Source: Mycolicibacterium palauense (GTDB taxonomy: Bacteria; Actinomycetota; Actinomycetes; Mycobacteriales; Mycobacteriaceae). From it: a stretch of 54,774 bases of DNA. A program made the position numbers and the translations under genes. Shown here piece after piece: positions 27,140-35,611 of this stretch. Every line of letters begins with the position of its first letter. The stretch's first letter is position 1. The notes beneath the pieces were generated by a model that saw only the letters and a list, made by a program, of their open reading frames with translations, was not told the DNA's origin and made no database searches. Location: assembly GCF_002592005.1 (NCBI RefSeq), contig NZ_NVQF01000039.1:1-54774 (forward strand), written 5' to 3'.

Positions 27140-28099
27140 ATGGCTACGATCGCAACCGTCGACCTGCGGCAGTGGCGTGCCGGCGGGGCCGCCGCCGACG
27201 AGGTCTGCCGTCTTGTCGACGACGGACTTCGCAGGGCGGGTTTCCTTCTGGTCACCGGGCACGGCATCAACCCGGAACTACCCGCGCGGGTCCGCCAGGC
27301 CGCCAGATACTTCTTCCGGCTACCCGGCGAGGTCAAGCAGCAGTACGCGTCGACCCAGCCCGGACTGCCGGGCTGGCTGGGTCCGGGCCTGGAAGCCAAC
27401 GGCTACTCCGAGGGCACGGCGACCCCGCCGGACATGAAGGAGACCCTGGGGTTTCAGGCCCAGACTCCCACCGGGGATCACGACGTCGACCGGCGGTGGT
27501 TCAATCCCAACATCTGGCCGGTGGAGATACCTGAACTGCGAGGGCTCTACGAGATCTACCTCGTCTACATGGAACGGCTGACCCACGAACTGCTCACGCT
27601 GTGCGCGGTGGCTCTGGGCCAGCGCCCGGACGCTCTGACCGCCCTGGCGCACAACGCAATGTGGTCCTCGAACATCAATCACTATCCGCCACTGACGGTC
27701 ACCGGCCCGGCGCAGGCCGGGCAGTTCCGGATCGGGCCGCACACCGATTTCGGAACGGTGACGATCCTCGACCGCGAGCCCGGCGCCGGTGGGCTGCAGG
27801 TGTACACCGACGAAGCCGGGTGGGAGGACGCTCCGTTCGACCCCACGGCGCTCACCGTCAACATCGGCGACATCCTCGCGTACTGGACCGGTCACCGGTG
27901 GCGCTCCGGCCGGCACCGCGTGCTGGCTCCTCCGGTGTCGGCCCCCGACGAGGAACTGATCTCACTGATCTACTTCCACGACCTCTCGCCCGAGGCCAGG
28001 GTGGTTCCGCTCGCCAAACCCGTGGCCGTGTCGGACCGATTGGAGCCGGTGGTCGCGGGGGAGTATCTCGCGGCCAAGATCGACGCGATCTCCCTGTAG
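27140..28099 (+). CDS. Isopenicillin-N-synthase-like oxygenase 2, atypical 2OG site
   Basis: The 319-residue paralogue has the same DIOX_N plus oxygenase plan, starts 29 bases after the first, and keeps the iron ligands H201 and D203 (GPHTDFG) and H259 (SGRHRV). At the R-x-S anchor the sequence reads LIS (residues 273-275, in ELISLIYFHD), so the arginine that normally holds 2-oxoglutarate is missing. It may use another arginine, another oxo-acid or no oxo-acid, or act as a partner of oxygenase 1. GGGAAAGGA lies upstream of ATG 27140. It is the last gene of the accessory operon; the convergent pth ends 12 bases later. Confidence 0.85.
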   Translation: MATIATVDLRQWRAGGAAADEVCRLVDDGLRRAGFLLVTGHGINPELPARVRQAARYFFRLPGEVKQQYASTQPGLPGWLGPGLEANGYSEGTATPPDMKETLGFQAQTPTGDHDVDRRWFNPNIWPVEIPELRGLYEIYLVYMERLTHELLTLCAVALGQRPDALTALAHNAMWSSNINHYPPLTVTGPAQAGQFRIGPHTDFGTVTILDREPGAGGLQVYTDEAGWEDAPFDPTALTVNIGDILAYWTGHRWRSGRHRVLAPPVSAPDEELISLIYFHDLSPEARVVPLAKPVAVSDRLEPVVAGEYLAAKIDAISL

Positions 28100-28111
28100 C
28101 CGCACGGGCCG

Positions 28112-28690
28112 TCACGTCCAGGCGTGCACGGTGTTCTGCGCGGGCTCCAACCCGACCTGCACGAGCAACTCGGCGGCGTCGGCGGCCTGCTCGCAGATGG
28201 TGGGCACCTCGGTGCGCTCGGCCGCCGAGAAGTTCTCCAGCACGTAGGCCGCCGGGTCCTTGCGGCCCGGCGGGCGCCCGATGCCGATGCGCACCCGCTG
28301 AAAGTCCTTGGTGCCCAGCGCCGCAGCCACCGACCGCAGGCCGTTGTGGCCGCCCTCGCCGCCACCGAGCTTGAGCCGGATCCGCCCGAACTCGATGTCG
28401 AGCTCGTCGTGGATGACGACGACGTCGGCCGGGGCCACCGAGTAGAACTTGGCCAACGGGCCCACCTGCCGGCCGGACTCGTTCATGTACACCCGGGGCT
28501 TGGCCAGCACCACCGACCTGCCGCCCAGCCAGCCCGTCACCACCTCGGCGCCGGACTTCTTGTGCACCTTGAAGTTTCCGCCGATGCGGCCGGCCAGCAG
28601 GTCGGCCACCATGAAGCCGACGTTGTGCCGTGTCTTGGCGTAGTTCGGTCCGGGGTTGCCCAGGCCGACCACCAACAGCGGTTCGGCCAC
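28112..28690 (-). CDS. pth: Peptidyl-tRNA hydrolase
   Basis: Pth releases peptides from peptidyl-tRNA that has dropped off ribosomes. The 192-residue protein has the family motifs [20 protein letters not shown] (with N and catalytic H), [28 protein letters not shown] and GHNGLRS, collinear with Rv1014c. It lies 12 bases downstream of rplY, the usual mycobacterial pair. Confidence 0.96.
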   Translation of the reverse strand: MAEPLLVVGLGNPGPNYAKTRHNVGFMVADLLAGRIGGNFKVHKKSGAEVVTGWLGGRSVVLAKPRVYMNESGRQVGPLAKFYSVAPADVVVIHDELDIEFGRIRLKLGGGEGGHNGLRSVAAALGTKDFQRVRIGIGRPPGRKDPAAYVLENFSAAERTEVPTICEQAADAAELLVQVGLEPAQNTVHAWT

Positions 28691-28702
28691 AACCAGTGCC
28701 GC

Positions 28703-29353
28703 CTACTCGGAGTCGGTCTCGGACTCGCCGCCCTCGGCTGCCGCGGGCTCCGCGCCGGCTTCCGCGCCACTGCCCTCGGCCTCCAACTCCTCGCCCGACG
28801 GTGCCTCGACGATGTTGACCACCAGCAGCTCGGGATCGGAGACCAGCGTGACGCCCTCGGGCAGCTCGATCTGGCCGGCGGTCACCTGGGTGCCGGGCTC
28901 GGTGCCCTCGATGGACACGGTGAACCGCTCGGGAATCGACATGGCCTCGGCCTCGATCTCGATGGCGGTCGCGTCCTGGGTGACCAGCGTCCCCGGGGCG
29001 GCGTCACCCTCCAGCTCGACGTTGACCTCGACGATCACCTTCTCGCCGCGGCGCACCACGATCAGGTCGGCGTGCTGGATGTTGCGCTTGATCGGGTGGA
29101 TCTCCAGCGCCTTGGTCAGCGCCAGCTGCTCGGTGCCCTCGATGTCGAGCACCAGCACCGCGTTGGTGCCGGCGTTGCGCAGCACGGCCGCGTAGTCGTG
29201 GCCGGGCAGCAGCAGGTGGCGGGGATCGGTGCCGTGGCCGTAGAGCACGGCGGGCACCAGGCCCTCGCGCCGGGCGCGCCGCGAGGCACCCTTACCGGTC
29301 TCGGTGCGCACCGAAACCTGCAGGTCACGGGAAATCTGCTTGCCAGCGGACAT
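28703..29353 (-). CDS. rplY: 50S ribosomal protein L25/general stress protein Ctc
   Basis: A 216-residue long-form L25 (CTC type): an N-terminal 5S-rRNA-binding domain ([27 protein letters not shown]) and a beta-rich TL5-like domain, with an acidic Ala/Glu-rich tail as in Rv1015c. AGGAG lies upstream of ATG 29353, and a TACCCT on the minus strand near 29492-29487 could be its -10. It is cotranscribed with pth, 12 bases downstream. Confidence 0.95.
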   Translation of the reverse strand: MSAGKQISRDLQVSVRTETGKGASRRARREGLVPAVLYGHGTDPRHLLLPGHDYAAVLRNAGTNAVLVLDIEGTEQLALTKALEIHPIKRNIQHADLIVVRRGEKVIVEVNVELEGDAAPGTLVTQDATAIEIEAEAMSIPERFTVSIEGTEPGTQVTAGQIELPEGVTLVSDPELLVVNIVEAPSGEELEAEGSGAEAGAEPAAAEGGESETDSE

Positions 29354-29509
29354 GTGTATCGCTCCTGTTATGCCTGGGTAGTATCCGGGGCACGGCGGAG
29401 AGGAGCCGATGCGGGCGAACCGCGAAGAGAATTCACAGTCCCCGTCGATAACGGTGGTCGGACCACCCTCGCCGTGACGCGGGATCAGGGTAGCGCACCC
29501 GGTCCCTCA

Positions 29510-30382
29510 TCAGGAAATCGCGGACCCGAAGCCGGCCCCCGTGAGCTGCTCGGACAGCTCCCACAGCGCGGCGGCGGTGTCGGCGTTGCGGGCGCGGCGG
29601 CTGCGTCCCACCACGGCGGTGGGCCCGGCCATCGCGTAGCGCGGGCCGACGAAGGTGTCCCCGGGCAGGTCGGCGGCCACGGCGTAGAGGGTCTGGCGGG
29701 CCCCGAAGGCGGCGTCGGTGGCCAGCTTGTTGCCCACCGTCATCAGCGCGTCGGTGGCCCTGCTGCCGGTGTGGTGCTGCAGGTCGGTCGCCGAATAGCC
29801 GGGGTGGGCGGCCAGGGCCCGCACCGGTGAACCGGCCCGGGTCAGCCGGCGCTGCAGTTCGCTGGTGAACAGCAGGTTGGCCAGCTTGGACTGCCCGTAG
29901 GCCAGCCACGCCGAGTACGGGCGGGCCTTCCAGTTCAGGTCGGCGAGGTTGATGCGGCCCATGTGGTGCATGAACGAGGACACCGTGACCACCCGCTCGG
30001 TGATCCTGGGCAGCAGCAGGTTCGTCAGCGCGAAATGGCCCAGGTGGTTGGTGCCCATCTGGCTCTCGAAACCGTCGGCGGTCAGCGCGTAGGGGACGGC
30101 CATCACCCCGGCGTTGTTGACCAGCACGTCCACCGGTGTGTCGATGCTCTCGGCGAACTCCCGCACCGAGCCCAGGTCCTGCAGATCCAGGCGCCGTACC
30201 GACACGTCGCCGGACATTCCCGCCGCGGCCCGCTCGCCCTTGGCGGTGTTGCGCACCGCCAGGATCACGGTGGCCCCGGCGCGCGCCAGTTCGGCGGCGG
30301 TGATCTCACCCAGGCCGCTGTTGGCGCCGGTGACGATCACCGTGCGGGCGGCGAAGGAGGGCAGGTCGGCTGCGGTCCACAT
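29510..30382 (-). CDS. Short-chain dehydrogenase/reductase, retinol-dehydrogenase-like
   Basis: A 290-residue SDR with cofactor-binding TGANSGLG (about residues 19-26), VRN after the second strand (suggesting NADP preference), NNAGVMAVP, and the active-site YGQSK with an upstream VSS serine. WTAADLPSFAARTVIVTGANSG is the start typical of mycobacterial and streptomycete oxidoreductases with unassigned substrates. M. tuberculosis has no gene between rplY and lpqT. About 95 bases separate it from lpqT. Confidence 0.88.
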   Translation of the reverse strand: MWTAADLPSFAARTVIVTGANSGLGEITAAELARAGATVILAVRNTAKGERAAAGMSGDVSVRRLDLQDLGSVREFAESIDTPVDVLVNNAGVMAVPYALTADGFESQMGTNHLGHFALTNLLLPRITERVVTVSSFMHHMGRINLADLNWKARPYSAWLAYGQSKLANLLFTSELQRRLTRAGSPVRALAAHPGYSATDLQHHTGSRATDALMTVGNKLATDAAFGARQTLYAVAADLPGDTFVGPRYAMAGPTAVVGRSRRARNADTAAALWELSEQLTGAGFGSAIS

Positions 30383-30478
30383 GCCCTCACACTAGCCGCG
30401 CCGAGACTGCAGGTTGTGACACCCCGACCTGGGGGAACGTGTCCGAAGATGCAGCCTGGGCGCGGGAATCAGCAGGGT

Positions 30479-31141
30479 TCAGTGCACCGCGACGGAGAAC
30501 CCGTCGATGATCCGCTGGATGTCGTCGGACTGCGCCACCGCCTGGTCGGCGCGGCTGGTGACGGTGAACTGGACCAGGTAGCGCTGGAACGCCGGGGCGG
30601 GCGTCACCGGGATCACGATGCGGTTGTAGGAGTGCAGCCGGCGGTCCACCACGTTGTAGCTGCCCTCGATCATCGCCGACGGGAATCCGTCGAAGTCGTC
30701 GAAGGACTCGTTGAGCTTGGTGAAGCCCGGGGAGAGCAGCGCGTCGGCGGTGGCGTGTCGGATCGCCTCGGCGACGTCGAAACCGCCGTGCAGCCGGAAC
30801 ACCAGCACCATCGCCGTCGGGTAGTCGTTGTTCTTGGCGATCGCCTCGGTCTGCGGCGAGAGGTTGGGATTGGTGTAGGTGCTCCAGCCCCGGGGCCGCG
30901 GCACCGTGACGGTCAGGTCCTTCAGTCCGGTCGCCGGCACCGGTTCGCCCTGCACGCCGAGCTGTTCGAGGTACTGCGAGAACGGCACCGGTTGCGCGGC
31001 GGCGCTCGACGGCGCCGGTTCGGGCGTCGAGGGGGTGGTGCTCCAGATCGACTGGTAGTCGGGGGTCTGGCCGCCGCAGGCGGTGACCGTCACCGCCGTG
31101 GCCAGTGCCACGGCCGCCGCGCACCGGCGGCCAGCCGTCAC
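30479..31141 (-). CDS. lpqT: Lipoprotein LpqT
   Basis: A 220-residue lipoprotein with a short hydrophobic signal ending in a lipobox (TVTAC, Cys about residue 22), a Ser/Pro-rich linker and an Lpp-LpqN family domain (TVPRPRGWSTYTNPNLSPQ, then a long helical and strand-rich region). It is the Rv1016c equivalent. The GTG start at 31141 overlaps the preceding arsC-like stop by four bases (GTGA), implying translational coupling. LpqN-type proteins are thought to work in cell-envelope biogenesis; the exact role is unknown. Confidence 0.88.
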   Translation of the reverse strand: MTAGRRCAAAVALATAVTVTACGGQTPDYQSIWSTTPSTPEPAPSSAAAQPVPFSQYLEQLGVQGEPVPATGLKDLTVTVPRPRGWSTYTNPNLSPQTEAIAKNNDYPTAMVLVFRLHGGFDVAEAIRHATADALLSPGFTKLNESFDDFDGFPSAMIEGSYNVVDRRLHSYNRIVIPVTPAPAFQRYLVQFTVTSRADQAVAQSDDIQRIIDGFSVAVH

Positions 31142-31497
31142 AGAATCTCGCGGACGGCGTCGATCGGGCGCGCCAGCCGGGTCCCTTTGCCGGTCACCAC
31201 GAACGGGCGCTCGATCAGGATCGGGTTGGCCGCCATCGCGTCGAGCAGTTCGTCGTCGGAGGCGTCGGCCAGGTTCAGTTCGCCGTACAGGGACTCGCGT
31301 TTGCGCACCGCGGTGCGCACGTCGATGCCGGCGTCGGCGATCATCGCGGCCAGCTCGGCGCGGCTGGGTGGGGTCTTGAGGTACTGGATCACCGTCGGTT
31401 CGATCCCGTTGTCGCGCAGCAGCTCCAGCGTCTTGCGCGACGTGCTGCACCGCGGGTTGTGGTAGATGGTGGCCGTCTGCTCCGACTTCGCCGGCAT
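31138..31497 (-). CDS. arsC: ArsC-like thioredoxin-fold reductase
   Basis: The 119-residue protein belongs to the glutaredoxin-coupled ArsC/Spx family: HNPRCSTSRKTLELL carries the nucleophilic cysteine, and NPILIERPFVV the conserved arginine. Such proteins reduce arsenate, but single ArsC genes outside ars operons may have other thiol-redox roles (YffB type). It begins one base after prs ends and overlaps lpqT, so it belongs to the glmU-prs run. Absent at this place in M. tuberculosis. Confidence 0.82.
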   Translation of the reverse strand: MPAKSEQTATIYHNPRCSTSRKTLELLRDNGIEPTVIQYLKTPPSRAELAAMIADAGIDVRTAVRKRESLYGELNLADASDDELLDAMAANPILIERPFVVTGKGTRLARPIDAVREIL

Positions 31498-31498
31498 C

Positions 31499-32479
31499 TC
31501 AGGCCGATCCGTCGAAAAGGCCGGTGACCGAACCGTTCTCGAACACCGCGCGGATGGTGCTGGCCAGCAGCGGCGCGATCGACAGCACGGTCAGCTGCGG
31601 GAACTGCTTGTCCTCGCCGATCGGCAGGGTGTTGGTGACGATCACCTCGCGGGCTCCGCTTTCGGACAACCGGTCGCGGGCCGGGGACGAGAGCACCCCG
31701 TGGGTGGCGGCGATGACGACGTCGCCGGCGCCGTCCTCGTGCAGCAGCTTGACCGCGCCGGCGATGGTGCCGCCGGTGTCGATCATGTCGTCGATCAAAA
31801 TGCAGGTCTTGCCGGTGACGTCACCGACGACCCGGTTGGACTTCACCTGGTTGGGCACCCGCGGGTCCCGGGTCTTGTGGATGAACGCCAGCGGCACCCC
31901 GCCGAGGGAGTCGGCCCATTTCTCGGCGACCCGCACGCGCCCGGAATCCGGTGAGACCACCACCATGTCGTGGCCGGCGTAGTTGTCGCGAATGTAGTTG
32001 CTCAGCAGCGACTGGCCTCGCATGTGGTCGACGGGACCGTCGAAGAAGCCCTGGATCTGGTCGGTGTGCAGGTCCACCGACACGATGCGGTCGGCGCCGG
32101 CGGTCTTGAACAGGTCGGCGACCAGCCGCGCCGAGATGGGTTCGCGGCCGCGGTGCTTCTTGTCCTGGCGGGCGTACGGGTAGAACGGCAGGATCGCGGT
32201 GATGCGCTTGGCGCTGCCGCGCTTGAGCGCGTCGATCATGAGCAGCTGTTCCATCAGCCACGTGTTGAGTGGGTAGGGGTGGCTCTGCAGCACGAAGGCG
32301 TCGCAGCCGCGGACCGACTCGTCGAAGCGCACGAAGATCTCGCCGTTGGCGAAATCCCGCGCGGTCTGCGCGGTGACGTGGACGTCGAGTTCCTTGGCGA
32401 CCTGCTCGGCCAGTTCGGGATGGGCCCGACCCGAGAAGAGCATCAGGTTCTTACGGTTGTCGGACCAGTCGGTGCTCAC
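31499..32479 (-). CDS. prs: Ribose-phosphate pyrophosphokinase
   Basis: This 326-residue enzyme makes PRPP from ribose 5-phosphate and ATP for nucleotide, His, Trp and decaprenyl-phosphoryl-arabinose synthesis. Motifs: FVLQSHPYPLNTWLMEQL, FPYARQDKKHRGREPISA, VDLHTDQIQGFF, VVSPDSGRV and the PRPP loop CILIDDMIDTGGT. GTG 32479 gives the same length as Rv1017c. It lies 109 bases downstream of glmU. Confidence 0.96.
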   Translation of the reverse strand: MSTDWSDNRKNLMLFSGRAHPELAEQVAKELDVHVTAQTARDFANGEIFVRFDESVRGCDAFVLQSHPYPLNTWLMEQLLMIDALKRGSAKRITAILPFYPYARQDKKHRGREPISARLVADLFKTAGADRIVSVDLHTDQIQGFFDGPVDHMRGQSLLSNYIRDNYAGHDMVVVSPDSGRVRVAEKWADSLGGVPLAFIHKTRDPRVPNQVKSNRVVGDVTGKTCILIDDMIDTGGTIAGAVKLLHEDGAGDVVIAATHGVLSSPARDRLSESGAREVIVTNTLPIGEDKQFPQLTVLSIAPLLASTIRAVFENGSVTGLFDGSA

Positions 32480-32588
32480 TGTTGCGTCCTCGCCGCTCGG
32501 GGATCGATACGGGGCAATGGTACGTAGCGTTGCGGCCACGTCGTGGCCGGGTTACCAGAATGCCAACGCCGGGGGACCGTGGCGGCGT

Positions 32589-34067
32589 TCACCGCTGGTC
32601 GCCGGGGGTGTCGGGCCGTTCGTCGCGGGCCGCGCGCGCGGCAGCGGCCGCAGCGGCCGCAGCACTGTGGGGCCGCTTGCGTTCCACCCAGCCCTCGATG
32701 TTGCGCTGGGCGCCCGCCGAGACCGCCAGCGCGCCGGGCGGGACGTCCTCGCGCAGCACGGTGCCCGCGCCGGTGTAGGCGCCGTCGCCGACGGTCAGGG
32801 GGGCCACGAACATCGTGTCGGAGCCGGTGCGCACGTGGGAACCGACGGTGGTGCGGCTCTTGGACTCCCCGTCGTAGTTGACGAACACGCTGGAGGCCCC
32901 GATGTTGCTGTACTCGCCGATGTCGGCGTCGCCGACATAGGTCAGGTGCGGCACCTTGGTGCCGGTGCCGATCACCGCGTTCTTGGTCTCGACGAAGGCG
33001 CCGAGTTTGCCCTCGGCGCCCAGCTGCGTGCCCGGGCGCAGGTAGGTGAACGGACCGACGTCGGCCCCGGCGCCGATGACCGCCGACGTGCCGTGCGTGC
33101 GCACCACCGAGGCGGTGTCGCCGACGACGACGTCGCGCAGTGTGGTGTCGGGGCCCACGGTGCAGCGCGCGCCGACCCGTGTCCCGCCGAGCAGTTGGGT
33201 GCCCGGGTGGATCACGGTGTCGCGCCCGACCGTCACGTCGACGTCGATCCAGGTGGTGGCCGGGTCCATCACGGTCACCCCGGCGCGCTGGTGTGCGGCG
33301 ACGATCCGCCGGTTCAGTTCGGCGCTCAGGTCGGCCAGCTGCACGCGGTCGTTGACCCCGGCGACCAGCGCGCTGTCGTCGACGTGTTCGGCGTGCACGG
33401 TGTGGCCGTCGTTGCGGGCGATGGCGATCACGTCGGTGAGGTACAACTCGTGCTGGGCGTTGTCCGAGCTGAGCTGGTTCAGCGCCGAGCGCAGCACCGC
33501 GATGTCGAAGGCGTAGACCGCGGCGTTGACCTCGGTGATGGCCCGCTGGGACTCGGTGGCGTCGGCCTGCTCGACGATCGCGATGACCTCGCCGTCCTGG
33601 GTGCGCAGGATCCGTCCGTAACCGGTCGGGTCGGGCAGGGTCGTGGTCAGCATGGTGACCCCGGCGCCGGCCGCGGTGTGGGTGCTCACCAGGGACGACA
33701 GCGTCGCGGTGTCCAGCAGCGGGACGTCGCCGGCGGTGACGACGACCACCCCGGCGAAGTCGGCCGGCAGGGCCGACAGCCCGCACAGCACCGCGTGCCC
33801 GGTGCCGTGCTGTTCCTCCTGGATCGCGGTCTGCACCGGCCGGTGCAGCTCGGCGGCCAGCTGCGTGACCGCGGGGGTGATCTGGTCGCGGTAACTGCCC
33901 AGCACCACCACCAGGTGGGCGGGCTCGAGCCCGGTGACCGCGTGCAGGGTGTGGGAGAGCATGCTGCGCCCGCCCAGCGGGTGCAGCACCTTCGGAGTGT
34001 CCGAGCGCATACGGGTGCCGGCACCGGCCGCCAGGACAAGGACCGCGGAGTCGCCGTGTTCGGTCAT
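32589..34067 (-). CDS. glmU: Bifunctional GlcNAc-1-P uridyltransferase/GlcN-1-P acetyltransferase
   Basis: GlmU makes UDP-GlcNAc for peptidoglycan and arabinogalactan linkage. In 492 residues the N-terminal uridyltransferase shows [25 protein letters not shown] and the C-terminal left-handed beta helix shows hexapeptide repeats ([15 protein letters not shown] and onwards). The tail ends in an alanine-rich stretch encoded by 9-bp GC-rich repeats (around 32638-32665). AGAGAGG precedes ATG 34067. It is the first gene of the glmU-prs-arsC-lpqT run. Confidence 0.96.
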   Translation of the reverse strand: MTEHGDSAVLVLAAGAGTRMRSDTPKVLHPLGGRSMLSHTLHAVTGLEPAHLVVVLGSYRDQITPAVTQLAAELHRPVQTAIQEEQHGTGHAVLCGLSALPADFAGVVVVTAGDVPLLDTATLSSLVSTHTAAGAGVTMLTTTLPDPTGYGRILRTQDGEVIAIVEQADATESQRAITEVNAAVYAFDIAVLRSALNQLSSDNAQHELYLTDVIAIARNDGHTVHAEHVDDSALVAGVNDRVQLADLSAELNRRIVAAHQRAGVTVMDPATTWIDVDVTVGRDTVIHPGTQLLGGTRVGARCTVGPDTTLRDVVVGDTASVVRTHGTSAVIGAGADVGPFTYLRPGTQLGAEGKLGAFVETKNAVIGTGTKVPHLTYVGDADIGEYSNIGASSVFVNYDGESKSRTTVGSHVRTGSDTMFVAPLTVGDGAYTGAGTVLREDVPPGALAVSAGAQRNIEGWVERKRPHSAAAAAAAAARAARDERPDTPGDQR

Positions 34068-34170
34068 GGACCTCTCTTCTCCGTGCGGGCGCCGCAGCCC
34101 GCGGCGGCACCACTTTCAGCCTGTCATCTCCTGCACGTCCGCGGCAAAACCACGGCGGGACCGCGCGCCG

Positions 34171-34210
34171 GACGCTCGTGGACGCTCGTGGACGCTCGTG
34201 GACGCTCGTC
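34171..34210. repeat. Four tandem copies of GACGCTCGTG
   Basis: The 10-bp unit repeats exactly four times (last copy ends in C), immediately upstream of the -10 element (TAGCAT, 34214-34219) of the next gene. A near-10-bp period places all copies on one face of the helix. Confidence 0.9.
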
Positions 34211-34225
34211 GCATAGCATGCGCGT

Positions 34226-35419
34226 GTGGGGATCGGAGGCCAGGACGCCGGGGCGGGTACCGGAGGGGCCGACTCGATCTCCGCGTTCGCCGGCCTCCTG
34301 CTGGCCGCCCTGGCCGACCACGGGTTCGCCGACGCCCGCTTCGAGCCGATGCCGTTCGTGGTGAAGTTCGCCGACGACACCCGGGTGCTGCTGGCCGACC
34401 GGCTCTACCGCGACCTCGCGGCCGTTCCGGTGGGCGACTGGCCGACCGCGTTGGCCGAGCGGCTGCCGCCCTATCTGCGGCCCACCCCGGACACCTGGCC
34501 GCAGGTCAGCGAGCGCCTGCGCTCGGTGCTGCGCCCGGCCAGCCTCACCGGCGCCGCGGCCGCCGAGACCAACCGGCCCTGGATCCGCCCGGTCTGGCCG
34601 TTCGTGCACGAGGCGGCGGTGCTCGACCTGCCCGAGGCCGCGTTCCTGGTCACCGAGCGCGACACCGGCAAGTGGGGGGTCACCGGCGAGCAGATGTTCG
34701 CCCAGGCGCGGCACAACGTCGCGCTGCTGCACCCCGCCGAGCGACAGGACCAGCAGTTCTTCCAGATGGCCGGGGACGGCCGCAGCTACTGCGATTCGGC
34801 GGTCCTGGTGCCCGGCTGGCTGGCCGGCTTCGTCCCCGACACCGGCGGCGCGGCGGGGGCCCGGCCGCTGGCGTTCTTCCCGGGCGACGACTCGATCCTG
34901 GTCGGCACCGACGACCCGGAGCTGGTCGGTGCGCTCTTCGAGACCGCCGAGCTGGCCTACCGCGCGGCCCGCTGCCCGGTGTCGCCGCAGGGCTACACCG
35001 TCGCCGACGGGCTGATCGTGCCGCTGGACCAGGCCGGACCGCATCCGGCGCGGGTGCTGGCGCTGCGGGCGCGTTCGCTGCTGGCCGCCGCCGAGTACGA
35101 GTTCCAGACCGCACGGTTGCGGCAGGCGCCGCAGGCGCGGGCGGCCGCGTTGCAGCTGGTCGACACCGCGCGCGGCCTGTGCACCTGCACCGACTGGCCG
35201 CAGGGCGCGCCGGTGGATCTGCCCGAGGCCGACTACGTCCGGTTCACCGGGCCCGGGGAAGCCGACGGATTCGTGGTTCCGTTCCAGGTGGTCACCGACA
35301 TCGTGGGGCTGCGCCCGGTGCCCGACGTCATTCCGCTGCGCTACCGCGCCGAAGGGTGGCCGGCCGAGCTGGCCGCCGTGCTGCGGGGCCACGCCGTGGA
35401 CCCGTCCGCGGGAGCCTGA
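34226..35419 (+). CDS. Uncharacterised actinobacterial protein
   Basis: I do not recognise this 397-residue protein with certainty. It is soluble, without signal peptide or membrane segments. The middle part (RPVWPFVHEAAVLDL, then KWGVTGEQMFAQARHNVALL) faintly recalls DUF1444-type proteins, in which a similar pattern ends in a helix with Asn-Leu. GTG 34226 lies six bases after TAGCAT, so it is probably leaderless. It is divergent from glmU, with four 10-bp repeats in between, and ends 76 bases before the tRNA-Gln gene, which is on the other strand. M. tuberculosis has nothing here. Confidence 0.75.
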   Translation: MGIGGQDAGAGTGGADSISAFAGLLLAALADHGFADARFEPMPFVVKFADDTRVLLADRLYRDLAAVPVGDWPTALAERLPPYLRPTPDTWPQVSERLRSVLRPASLTGAAAAETNRPWIRPVWPFVHEAAVLDLPEAAFLVTERDTGKWGVTGEQMFAQARHNVALLHPAERQDQQFFQMAGDGRSYCDSAVLVPGWLAGFVPDTGGAAGARPLAFFPGDDSILVGTDDPELVGALFETAELAYRAARCPVSPQGYTVADGLIVPLDQAGPHPARVLALRARSLLAAAEYEFQTARLRQAPQARAAALQLVDTARGLCTCTDWPQGAPVDLPEADYVRFTGPGEADGFVVPFQVVTDIVGLRPVPDVIPLRYRAEGWPAELAAVLRGHAVDPSAGA

Positions 35420-35442
35420 CCGGCCGCCGGCCCACCCCCGGG

Positions 35443-35496
35443 CCCTGTGAGCCCCGTGAGCCCGTGAGCCCTGTGAGCCCCGTGAGCTCCGTGAGC
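35443..35496. repeat. GTGAGCCCC-type short repeats downstream of tRNA-Gln
   Basis: About six imperfect 9-10-base copies of (C)CCGTGAGC(C/T)C fill the space between the uncharacterised gene and the 3' end of the tRNA gene. Confidence 0.65.
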
Positions 35497-35567
35497 TCCG
35501 TCGCCAGGACTCGAACCTGAACTATCTGAACCAAAATCAGAGGTGCTGCCGATTACACCACGACGGA
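35496..35567 (-). tRNA. tRNA-Gln (anticodon UUG)
   Basis: The minus strand folds as a cloverleaf: acceptor TCCGTCG/CGACGGA with discriminator G at 35496, D arm containing TAATCGGCAG, anticodon stem TCTGA/TCAGA with loop TTTTGGT (anticodon TTG), and T arm TCAGG-TTCGAGT-CCTGG. The 3' CCA is not encoded. TAGACT on the minus strand (35587-35582) is a suitable -10, overlapping a palindrome shared with tetR. Confidence 0.93.
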
Positions 35568-35584
35568 CTGACGCCGCCCGGAGT

Positions 35585-35601
35585 CTATCGGGTCCCGATA
35601 G
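35585..35601. promoter_or_regulatory. Perfect 17-bp palindrome, likely TetR operator
   Basis: CTATCGGG, a central T, and CCCGATAG form a perfect inverted repeat. It overlaps the -10 of tRNA-Gln (TAGACT, minus 35587-35582) on one side and that of tetR (TAGGCT, plus 35599-35604) on the other. Confidence 0.7.
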
Positions 35602-35611
35602 GCTGCATCCC

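Noticed and set aside
35543..35611. Longer TetR start codons
   Set aside because: They lie inside the tRNA-Gln gene and before the promoter palindrome.
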